Of a DNA stretch of 64,000 bases, positions 24,101 to 36,891 are shown piece after piece (position 1 is the stretch's first letter; every line of letters begins with the position of its first letter). The notes beneath the pieces are model-generated. The model was not told where the DNA came from. It saw only the letters and a program-made list of their open reading frames with translations, and did not search any database. The position numbers and the translations under genes were made by a program. Source of the DNA: Strongylocentrotus droebachiensis (lineage: Eukaryota; Echinodermata; Echinoidea; Camarodonta; Strongylocentrotidae); the NCBI GenBank assembly GCA_035222895.1, contig JAVYIG010007445.1:1-64000 (forward strand), read 5' to 3'.

Positions 24101-26915
24101 GTATTTGTTTTGACAGGTGAAGTGGGGAATCCCCGGGTGGTACCCATCCACACCAAGCCCAAGTTTGCCTGGAACCACTACCTATGGAACCGGTTCCAGG
24201 ACCAGGTCCATCCTTGCTGGGCCATCCATGTCATCCACGGTTTCGTAGGACAGTGCAGTATCCTTTGATTCAAACTGAAATCTCTTGATAGAAAAATGAG
24301 GTCTTTAAAAACTAGGAACTTTCTGTTGAATGAAGTGTTCATGAATTCCACAAGTGTTACAGATTTGCAAAATTGTTCATGCAGTGAAAAAAATGGATCA
24401 GAATAAACACTTCACTAAATTTTGGAAATTCCCTCAATTTTCTTGCTGTAATAACGCCATCCTAGACAGAGGGTGGAAGTTTCTTGTTTTACAGTAATCC
24501 ATTCCTTGCCAACTGATTTACTAACTGCAACCGAAGACTAACTAACATAAAACCCATTTACAACATACCTTTAATCTTTGATGTTATGTTGCGGGATCAA
24601 ATTGAGTACCTGTAATAGTCATATTTACACCAGTCATTGGATTTATATGCTAATCCGCACATGATAGTGCACATACTCTGCTCTCTAGGGATTGTTCCGG
24701 CCAAGCACATACACATGCCAACCCAACCACTATATTAGATGCTGCTTGTAAGTGTCAGCTTGCATGGTGATGTAGATATACAGTAGGCTTGCGGGTGCGC
24801 CATGTGAGAGAGAGAGAGAGAGGGTTGAGGTGTCCTGAAAAGGACTCTGACTCGGTAATCTTTCTTGGTAGTCCTGAAAATGACTGTTTGTTTTCTTTCT
24901 TAGCATATCGTTCTAAGGAGAACTATAAAGCTTGGAGAGAATGAGTGGCTCGACGTTTCGAACAGGTTGACTATCCGTCGTCAGGAGTGATAACAAACAG
25001 TCCTTTTCAGGACTACACACCCCCAAGAAAGATTACTGAGTCAGAGTCCTTTTCAGGACTCCTCAAGCCTCTCTCTCTCTCTCTCACATGGTGCACCCGC
25101 AAGCCTACTGTATAACCACTATATTGTTTGCATCCTTCCGGGGACCTGTTTAAGACCTGGTTGGAGAATGGCAAATGCGTCTTGCTAAGGGATCATCAGT
25201 GCTGCGGCACTGACTCGAACTGCAAGCTATGGGATTCACTGTCCAGGGACATATCCACAAGACCACGACAACTCTAAACCTCACATTTCCAGTAACATTC
25301 AGTACACCAAGTATAATATTCCTTCACTGTGAATCTCAAGATATTTGCGTCTTTGGTAGACCCGTGCTGATGACGCTGGTAGCAAGAAGATCCGCTCATT
25401 ATGCTGGCACAAGGTTCCTCAAACGTGGAGCAAATTCTGAGGTAAGTAGAGATGTTAGGGACTTTGAGGCGGAATTCTGAAAGCTCACTTAGTGCTAAAC
25501 TAGCACTCCATTGACCATATCACAAATACAATGATTGACAGTAGATGGTGACCTTCCTCTCCCACTGCGCAAGTCTGCACATGTGCATATACATTACTGG
25601 GGAAGATGATAAGACGAGGTTTCTTCCAGCTTCATTTGAGAATGTACAGCAGTGTCAACTAATTCTTTATGTCACTAAACTATTTTTTAAGTTTCATGAA
25701 CTCCCCCAATGATTTGATGATATCTATGCAGGCAGCATCGTAATCTGTTACTTATTGTTTATCGGTTCTGAAACTATAATTTCTATTGGACTTTCCAGTT
25801 CTTGACCCATAGTATTTGTATGGGATCCAGAAGTGCCTTTGCCAATATACCCATGACCGGTGCTGCCCGCTATAACCAAATACTGTAGTTGACTAGTTGT
25901 GGTACCGAGAATTAGCAAATCAGTATTATAAAAGGTCACTGAAGTGATTTTAATGATGTATTTGCAGGGAGGAGTTGCCAACGAGGTGGAAACTGAGCAG
26001 ATTGTTCACGAAGCTTCCCTGTCGGAGCTCAAGAGAGGGCGCTTTGCATCGTACGTCCAGCATCGTGGATCCGTGCCGGCCCTTTGGTCACAGGATATCA
26101 CTACTATGGTACCCAAACCACCTATCAACAGTGAGTTTCATGCTCCGTTGCTAATCGTGACAATGATATGATAATAATAGTAGTAGTCACATTTTTGTAT
26201 GGCGCTTAATACTACATTTCTAAGCACTTCACATTGTAATTATTATAATTCTGGGATCAAACTTATGACCTTTGCTGCATTTCAAGTCAAGCTCAAACCA
26301 CTTGATTACGACACCTTTGCGTTTATTTGGCCAATTGAAGTATGTGTACAAACTAGGCCAAGGTATAATTTAATCTAAAAACCATCCCAAAATTGAGAAA
26401 ATCAGATTTCGAGCCATGGTATATTGTACCCTTTAATCACTTATTGCTCAAATCAGTTAAAACAACCCTTTGGATAAACAAAATATTAAAGAGGCCCCCC
26501 CCCCCCCCCCAAATAAAAAAAATGAATACAATATTCTTTTCTTTGTGCTGTAACTGCTATCTTGGGCCAGATACTTTGATGACACATAGCGTACTAAAGC
26601 CAATGAGTGCAACCATAACCAAGTGTTTGATATAACACTGTATTTTCAAGTTAATCCAATTGACCTTTAACCTTTAACCTTGCAGTTGACATGGCTGATC
26701 CCTTTGCCCATCTAGCAGGACGTCACATCAATGACCTGTTCAGTAGGTTTGGATCTCCTGTCATTGTTGTCAATCTTGTCAAGGTAAGTTTGTCAACGTT
26801 CCTCTCTGTTCTCATCCTCTCTCTTTCTCTCTGCCTCTCTGTCTGTCTTTCTCTTTCTCTCTCTCTCTTACTCCCTCTCACTCTCTTTCTCTCTCTCTCT
26901 CTCTCTGCCTCTCTG

Positions 26916-26955
<40 letters not shown>

Positions 26956-27183
26956 TCTAACTCTCTTTCTCTCTCTCTCTTTCTGCCTTTCTCTCTCTCT
27001 CTCCTTCTCTCACTCTCTCTCTCTCTCTTATCATCTCTTGAGTGGAGTGTGATTCCTGACAGGTTGTCTTCCACGAGCTCTCCTTGACTTTTATTTATAC
27101 AATATTCATGTGAGGCCTGATAGTAAACTTAGTCACATAGTATTAATAATTAAACTTGGTAGTATTGATATTTTATCTTTCTT

Positions 27184-27218
<35 letters not shown>

Positions 27219-28598
27219 CTGTCTGTCTCTCTCTCCCTTTCTCCGTCTGTCTCTCTCTCTCTCTGCTCTCTGTCTTCTCTCTCTAATCTCTCTCTCTCTC
27301 TTTCTCTTTATATATAAACTCTTATTTCCAGAGAGCATCATTCATTTTGAAATGGTTGATAAGTTTTAGACACATCTTAAAGCACCACTCTATGAATAAA
27401 TTGCTCTTTAATGTAAACTGATGGAATGAGGAAATGCGCTGAACACACTCTAATCTTGCTTTTATATTTGTAGAAGAGAGAAAAGAGGAAAAGGGAAAGC
27501 CATCTGACAGAAGCTTTATCCGCTAGTCTTTCCTACTTGAACCAGTTCCTCCCTCCCAAGCACCAAGTACAGTACATACACCTGGACATGGCAAGATACA
27601 CCAAGAAGTAAGTACACAAACACCAAACACAGATAACTACATGTAGACAGATACATTGTATGGAAATGGCACGGTGCTTCATAAGCACTGAACGCAAGCA
27701 CCTTGTACATTTATGTACATCTGGATGTGGCCACATACTGTATGTGTACATCTACACCCAACGCCAAGCACAATGTGTAGTATCTGCTCCTGGAGACTTT
27801 TCAAGGAACACCAAGAAGTTAATATAAAAAAACCAAACACCATGTACTATAAAAGATCTTGACATAGCCAAATACATAGGTCAAATACATGTACCTTGAT
27901 TCATTCTCTACACAGTAAGAACGCGGATGTGATGTCAAAACTGGAGAAGATCGCTTCAAGGTCGGTGGAGAAGACTGGTATCTTCCTGAGCGGACGTGCC
28001 ATCCACCCAAGCTTACCCGTCAGAGAGGGTGCCAGGTAAAAATCGTGACTCGTTGAAAGCCCCACAGCACTACCGAGAGCTACTTGTGCCCTCTATATAG
28101 AAAACAATGCCTAATCGGTGACCATTGGTCCCCCATGATCCTCTTTCTCTTATGTTAATTGAGAGCTGAGTTGATGAGATAACCACCTGTCCAGTGACCT
28201 TGGAGGGTGGTCTAATCCCTCCTATAAACTAGTACAGATAAGCTTTAAAAGTAGAGTCTTCATTGTTCCCTTATAGTACTGTAAATGGCCTGAAAAGAAA
28301 AGTTCCACTGGAAAATGAAAAGTCCCACTGGAAAATAAATTGGCTTATGATAGCATAGTGTAACTAGTTCTCATGATGTGTTTTTCTAATAGAATCGTTC
28401 ACTTGTAGATTATATTATCCATCAATTCTAACTCTCATGTTTTATTTGCCACAGTAGATCACACATTACCCCCAAAACTAACAACGGTATAAATAACAGA
28501 AGTATGAGTCAACATCTTGTATTTATACTCACCCCTCTCTCTTTCTCCCTTTTTCTCCTCTCTCTCTTTCTTTCTCTGTCTGTCTGTCTTTCTTTCTT

Positions 28599-28635
<37 letters not shown>

Positions 28636-31600
28636 ATCTATCTATCTCTCTGTGTTTCTCCCTCTCTGTCTCTCTGTCTTTTATTGTGTGTACGTCCAGG
28701 ACTGATATTCCTCAGGAAGGTTCTTGTGAACAGGTCTTCATCAGACAGGTCAGATAACGATAATAATAATAAATAATATTTCAATATTGCTTATAGTATA
28801 AATGTTTCTGAGCGCTATCCATCAATTTGTCCAAACGGTCAAAAGTATCTTACATAATTGACAAAATTAATAACTTATAAAGTAAATTTACAAAGGAAGT
28901 AGTAAGCAATATAAGACTAAACATAGGGAAGGGACAATAAGGAAAATGTTCCCAAAGCACACAAAATACTGCATGTAAAACATTCTTGCTTTCTATTCCA
29001 CAAAATGCTAAGGGTGCAAGCAGAAGTAATTGTAAATTTAAGTTTGCATTAAATATTTGATGTAAATTACATGTAGATCGGTGATAAAGTTACTCTTTGT
29101 TCATTTTGAATTTGCTATTTCAGAAGTGAACTTTGCTGGCAGCATTATTTGTTGATTTGTTTGTGTTTCTTCAGAGCTCTTTCAAAGCTTTCCAATTCAA
29201 TTTTTTTTTTACATAACTTTTGAAAAACGTTATATTTGTTGTGAAAGGAAACCAAATAAAGTCACAGAATGAATTACAGTAGCAAGTTGAAATTAATGAA
29301 AGAGCAGATAGGTTGCAGAGCAACAAATTGCGTGATGGGAATCTTAAGAGTTAAATTACCCACCACTGATTTCAATAAAGTACTGTGAAATGACGGTTCA
29401 GCTTGTAAGAGTGTTATTAAAAATAAACAAAATGATTGTATTGTATTGTAGATGGGTGTGGTGAGAACCAACTGTGTGGACTGTCTCGATAGGACCAACA
29501 CGGCACAGTTTGTCACCGGAAAATATGCCCTCGGTCATCAGGTGAGTTTGTGCAGTGTCTCTTCCACCCATACCAGAGGAAAATCCTGGTTAATGCTTGT
29601 TCAGATATGAGGCAGCAAAACTGTTTTATTTTATGATAATGTAAAGTGTAATACGCTTCACATTTCTGTATCTTAAAATACAGAGCTTGGTGAATATGCG
29701 CAGGACCGTTGTTGGGCGAAGCTGCCTTTCATTTACAAGTGAAAAAAACATAGTGGCTTTTTTGCGGCAGTTGACCTTGTCATATCTGAACAAACCTTAA
29801 GGGTGTAGATGTCAAGGGAGCTAAAGAATTGGGCAGGTGGTCTTTATGTGTAGGTTCCTTTGGTGCGTGTTTCAATGAAATACACTTTTCAAGGGGAACA
29901 GAAAATATGATCTTTACAGACACTTGCTCTTTCCTATACAGGTCGTTGCTAGAGCAGGGCCTTGTGACATAAAACTTGTTATCAATAACAATTAAGTCAC
30001 ATTATTAAACGGTTATAAGCTATTGTTATAAGCTACTGTTATAAGCTACTGTTATAGGCTACTGTTATAAGCTACTGTTATAAGCTACTGTTATAAGCGC
30101 CTGTTATAAGCTACTAGTATAAGCTACTGTTAAGCTACTATTATAAGCTACTATTATAAGCTACTGTTATAAGCTATTAGTATATTAAGCTACTGTTATA
30201 AGCTACTGTTATAAGCTATTAGTATAAGCTACTGTTATAAGCTACTGTTATAAGCTACTGTTATATGCTACTGTTATAAGGTACTGTTATAAGCTACTGT
30301 TATAAGCTACTGTTATAAGCTACAGTTTGTTATAAGCTACTGTTATAAGCTACTGTTACAAGCTACTGATAATGAGTGTGTGAGTGTTTGTTTTTCTTGC
30401 AGCTCTACTCTCTGGGTGTGGTTGCTGATCCTGAGCTTGAGTTTGACTCAGATGTAGTAAGGTGGGTCTCCGTCTACTCTCACATTCCCATGGGTGTACA
30501 CAATAACTCATATCCTGCCATAAGGCCGCATGCAGGCTACCGTTATAGTGCTTTGAACACGCGAGCACGCTATCGATTGGCTGCTTAATTCATGCGAGCG
30601 AGCCACAGCTTAGCTGCTTTATGCATGCATGCTCGCATTTGACATAGCAGTTATTGTTCATGCTCATTGTACTGTGCTGATTGCTTCGCACCCGCTAGTG
30701 ATCGCACCATCAGATTATCAGAAAATAAACTTGGTCACAGGGGGGATTTGTGGCTTGGCACAATGGGGATTAGCCCTGTGGCACTGGGCTGTATTCATTA
30801 CGGCAGGATAAGAGTTAAGAGTTCAGTTCCAAAGACAGGCTACATCCATACAAATCTGAGAAACAGTTTTTGTTATTTACTCCTCTTTCGCATTTTCAAT
30901 TTGAAATCAATCTTGATCCTGTGGTATGACTTTGTATTGGAATGACATCACTCCTTTTAAATTAAAAAAATCCACGTTCCATAGTTTTTGTGTAATTAAT
31001 TGTTTGATCAATGGCCTGACTGACTGACTGCAGTTGATAATTTTATACGGAAAAACAATGTTTCTCTAAATTAGGTTTCAACTCGTACCAAATTCAGATA
31101 TGGGTACACTGAATTTGGACCGAGTTGAGACTCACTCATAGACTTTGACAGTCTGGACTCGGACTTAGACTCAGACTCAGGAGGTGACTTGGACTCAGTC
31201 TTGTCCTTGACAGTTGTGGACTGGACTACTGTGCTGAGTAATAAGCATAAAAATGCTTGAATATGCACAAAAGGACATGAATATGCATGATAGATATACA
31301 CTGTAAATGCATGAATATCCATAAATGTACATAGATATATGCGTGAAATGGACATGAATATGCATAAATTTAAATAAATATGCATGAATGGACAGGAATA
31401 TGCGTGAATGGACATGAATATGTATGAATGGACAGGAATATGCACAAATGGACATGAATATGCACAAATGGACATGAATATGCATGAATCTATGGATTTG
31501 CATGAATATGTATATTAGTTTTAACTTGATCTCTTCTGTGTGATGTATCAAGGATGCTAGAGGATCTGTATGAGGACATGGGTGATACGTTGGCCCTGCA

Positions 31601-34269
31601 GTACGGCGGCTCTCAGCTCGTTCACAGTATCAGTACCTACAGGAAGATCGCTCCGTGGACCTCGCACTCTAGGGATATCAAGCAGACCCTGTCGCGCTAC
31701 TATAGCAACGCATTCTCAGGTATGTACTTGGTATGTAAATTTCAAATTTCGAATGCAAGACAAGGTTTGTTTATTTGTTTATTATTTATTCTGCAAAAAA
31801 CAAGAGTACATTTGGAAAAGAGTCACATGGATGCCGGGAAAAGAAAAAGATTGACTAAATACTATAGCCTGAAGGTATCCTTTTCCAATCCATGTGACTT
31901 TACAGAAATGGACACGATAAAATGGTGAGGTATAACAATTTACAAATCACTGTGTATGCAACAATAATAATCATTGACAAGATGAAATTTAAGAAACAAA
32001 AAAATAGGTAAAGGGTAACAAGAAAAGAGAGGAGGCATTACATGGCTTTTTCTGCTCTCCCCAAGACACCTACACTATATCTCTAATAACTGACTTTAGA
32101 GGTAAAGACCAGTATTGGAAACGCCCCAATTTCAAAATATGAAATGGAAGCTCCAATCATGTGAAAGAATATGTTTTGAATAATACATGATGATAAAAAT
32201 GTTGACGGGAAACCGCCTACTAATTGATATATTTGGTCAATTAGTGTATCTCTTGCCTGGTGAGAGATACAAATGCACGTGTCGCGCACATGTGTGTAGT
32301 CCCATATACATCTTTCTGTGTACAATGATTCTAACTTCATGAAGACTTGGCCAAATACCTTGCAGTACATCTATGCTAGATGATCAACATTTTCTGATCG
32401 ATTTCACAATGTTTCTTTCACAATGCAATCGCATGACCATAACTGGTCTTTAGCTTTAAACACTTGCATTTATAAATCAACTCGCTCATAGGGAATAACA
32501 ACTGAAAATAGTATTCAATACAATTCAGTTTGTTTGGCATCCTAAGAAGATACAAATTAAAGATTTAATCATAATCATAATTGCTAAAGAAATGAGACTT
32601 TCAAAGTATATATGTACATTTAAAGCCACACTGTCCTACTTGTAGGTACTTGCTCCCTCTATATAGAAAACGATGCCTAATCGGTGACCATTGGTCCCCC
32701 ATGATCCTCTTTTTCTTATGTTAATTGAGAGCTGAGTTGATGAGATAACCACCTGTCCAGTGACCTTGCAGGGTGGTCTAATCCCTCCTATAAACTAGTA
32801 GAGATAAACTTTAAGCTATATACAAATACAAGCTCTTTTATATAATTTTTTTCTGTGTTATATAAACAGACAATGACAAACAAAGTGCAATCAACCTATT
32901 CCTGGGTGTGTTCACACCACGAGAAGGACGGCCCAACCTCTGGGAGTTACCCACGGACTACTACCTTCATCACACCGATGCAGCGGGCACTGGCACAGAC
33001 AAGAGGTACGGTGAACTCTTCTGTTTCAGTTTCTAATAATAATAATAATTAATAATAATATTTAATTTTTATAGCGCTTAATACAAATATCCTAAGCGCT
33101 TTACAAATATACCATTATCCCTGTCACTGGATATCACTAAGGCTTTATTTTGTGAAATATATAAGATAAGGGTTAGGTTTGCAATTAGGTTCAGGGTTAG
33201 GGTTACACAATTGGGTATGCAATTAGGTTCAGGGTTAGTGTTAGAATTGGTTTTCAGGTTAGGTTTAGGGTTAGGCTTTGGTATAGCTCTTGGTCAACGG
33301 TCGACTGCCGAACCTCTTGGAGCTGCCCAAGGACTACTACCTTCATCACACCGATGCATCGGGCACTGGTACAGACAAGAGGTACGGTCAAATCACGTAT
33401 TCCATTTTCTATGGCACATGCTCTATTACCAAGACTTTATTTCATCAAAGATATAAGATATGGTTAGGTTAAAATTGGGTTTCAGGTTAGGTTTAGGGTT
33501 AGGCTTTGGTATAGTTCTTGGTCAACGGTCAACTGCCGAACCTCTGGGAGCTACCCAATTACTACCTTCACCACACAGGCAAGAGGTACAGAGAAATCCT
33601 CTGTTTCAGTTTCTACGGCATATGCTCCACTGGATATCACCAAGGCTTTATTTGGTGAAAGATATAAGATTAGGGTTAGGTTTGCAATTGGGTTCAGGGT
33701 AAGGGTTACAATTGGGTTTCAGGTTAGGTTTAGGGTTAGGCTTTGGTGTAGCTCTTGGTCAATGGTCGACTGCCGAACCTCTTGGAGCTGCCCACGGACT
33801 ACTACCTTCATCACATCGATGCATCAGGCACTGGTACAGAAAAGAGGTACGGTTAAATCATGTAAGTTTTTACGCACATGCTCCATTACCAAGGCTTTAT
33901 TTCATCCAAGATATAAGATTATGGTTAGGTTTGCAATTGGGTTCAGGGTTAGGGTTACAATTGAGTTTTAGGTTACGTTAGAGAAATCCTTTGTTTCAGT
34001 TTCTACGGCAAATGCTTCATTGGATATCACCAAGGCTTTATTTGGTCAAAGGTTAAAGAATGGGGTTACAGCTGCAATCTGGTTTAGGGGAAGGATGTGG
34101 TATAGTTCTTGGTCAATGGTTGAAGTTATGATGATGATGATGACAGTGATGATGATGATGACAGTGATGATGATGATGATGATGATGACAGTGATGATGA
34201 TGATGATGACAGTGATGATGATGATGATGAGGATGATGAGGATGAGGATGATGATGATGATGATGACAG

Positions 34270-34302
<33 letters not shown>

Positions 34303-34452
34303 CAGTGATGATGATGATGACAGTGATGATGATGATGATGAGGATGATGATGAGGATGATGACAGTGATGATGATGATGATGAGGATGATGATGAGGATG
34401 AGGATGATGATGATGATGACAGTGGTGATGATGATGATGATGATGATGACAG

Positions 34453-34485
<33 letters not shown>

Positions 34486-36848
34486 CAGTGATGATGAGGA
34501 TGATGATGAGGATGAGGATGATGATGATGATGACAGTGGTGATGATGATGATGATGATGATGACAGTGATGATGATGATGAGGATGAGGATGATGATGAT
34601 GATGATGACAGTGATGATGATGATGATGATGATGACAGTGATGATGATGATGACAGTGATGATGATGATGATGATGATGACAGTGATGATGATGATGATA
34701 ATAATAATAATGATGGCTTCTTTATATAGCGCTGCCCCGATTATTACCCTGATAATGATGTTAATGATGATGATGATGATGATAGTAATGATGATGATGA
34801 TGATAGAAATGATGATGATGATGATGATAGTAATTATGACGATGATGATGATAATGATTATTATTATTATTGCTGAACTCTCTTTGTTCTCTAGATGTGC
34901 CCGGTGGTGTGACAACAGCGTTTTGGAAAGTCTTCCCTTGCCATGCGAAGAAGTCCAGAAGTTTGTCGTCTTGGAAACGGCAGATATGGACCACCTTCCC
35001 GAGGACTGCATCGACACGTATTTGGACCTTTACCGTCCATTCCAGCTGGCGTTCTTGGATGAGAATTTTTTCTTCAAGCTTATCCCTCACTCACTCAGGT
35101 ATTTCATTAAACTTCTTAGATCGTTCAAAGCTCTTCATGGTTTGCCTCCCCCCCCCCCCCCCCTACTCCTCCAAAAAAAAATGTATCTATGTCCCATAGC
35201 TTGAAGGGCGTTGGGGCTACAATGAAATGGACCTTGAGGCTCAGGTTCTCCATAAGTTTCTGTCTTCAGCTGTTCTAGTTAGCTGCTCAAATGACATTCC
35301 TGTCCCCTGCTTGATGTTATCAGTCCATGTACTAGTTGGTCTGCCCCTCTTTCTTCTCCCATCAGTTCCTCCTTGCAAGATGGTGTTTGCCAAGCTATTC
35401 TTCCATCTACCGGTAGTTACATGCCCAAACCACTGTAGCTGTTTTCCTCTCTATAATTGTGGTGACGTGATCATGTTCCCCTATATAACTCTCCATTATC
35501 TCTCTCACTTTTTTGTTGGACGTATGCAAAGTGTAGTGGAAAAAAATAGTGACATCAAAACTCTGTGGTTCCCATGACACTATGCTCTTATACAGCCATC
35601 CATTGTTAAAGACAAAAATGACACTTGGAGATCGTTCTGTTGTTAGTTTCGTTCCTAAACTCTAAATATCCTTTCCTCAGTCACGCGTGCATCCTCAGTA
35701 AGCATCTTTGAAAATCCTTGTAAAGAGTTCATTTCTTCCAGCATACCTTTCATAGTATTGTATTTTAGTATAATACATTCAATATTTCAATGTAATGCAT
35801 TTCGATTTGATACTGAATTAAAAATCCAAATTTCATAGTCACTTTGTATTTTACATTTTTCAAAAGTTTCTGGTTTTACAGCCTACTATTGTTATTATAT
35901 TGTTATACTTTTGTAAGGTTATCACTTATTTGTTTTCTTTTTCTTATTTTTGTCCAAAAGGCATTACTCGAGTCGAGATTCCAAGGAACTGAGTCCTTTC
36001 ACAGCTAGAGTGACCCAAAGCAAGAGAGCCGAGGATAACAGGTAATGCAGTTTTTAATTTCTTGTGAAAGTTTATTTCTGTCTTTCTTTTTAAAGTTAAA
36101 GCCCCACTGTCCTACTTGTAGCTACTTGCTCCCTCTATGTAGAAAACTTCCCCAATCGGTGACTGTTGGTCCCCCACGATCCTCTTTTTCTTATGTTAGT
36201 TGAGAGCTGAGTTAATGAGATAGCCACCTGTCAGTGACCTTGCTGTGTGGTCTAATCCCTTCTGGCCCAGTAGTGTTGACGGTCTTTAAATTTGCCTATT
36301 TTCCACCACTTTGTTTGGATCCATTAAGTTCTGGTCCCATTTGACTGACAGCAGGTACTAAATGTCTCTGAAAACAATATTATATGGGAAATTCTTAGTA
36401 AGCAAGCAATACGGTCATGTAACTAAAATGTACAGTGTGCGCAGAATGTTTTTCTCTTTCTTCCCATGCATCTGATATGTTTTTGGGGGTCTTAATTTGG
36501 GAACCAATTGAACCAATCATCATCACCGTCATTATAATGATTATCATCATCATCATCATCGTCATAATTATTATTATTATCACTATTATCATCATCGTCA
36601 TCTGATCATTATCATCATCTTCTTCATCATAATTACCATCATTATAAACATCACAACGTCACCATCATCATCAAAATCATCATCACCATTATTATAAACA
36701 TCACAATCATCAACATCACCATCATCACCATCATCATCACCATCATCATGGACATCATCATTACCATCATTATCAACATCATAACCATTATCATCACAAT
36801 CATTTTTGTAATCATTGTCTTCATGATCATCACTATCATCATCAAAAT

Positions 36849-36891
<43 letters not shown>

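Noticed and set aside
30003..30366. CRISPR-like regular array
   Set aside because: The 13-bp units are contiguous without unique spacers, and the DNA is from an animal intron.
33303..33847. Exon-18 copies as alternative FIG4 exons
   Set aside because: They lack the 5' half and a matching acceptor phase; one has a deletion, and conserved residues are changed.
33170..33980. Telomere or subtelomere because of GGTTAGGG words
   Set aside because: The words are degenerate and part of a 230-240-bp unit inside a FIG4 intron, flanked by normal exons.
34020..35204. Long open frames of poly-Met, poly-Ile and Asp/His across 34020-35204 on both strands
   Set aside because: They come from the GAT microsatellite; only 34895-35098 is a real exon, supported by splice sites and FIG4 similarity.
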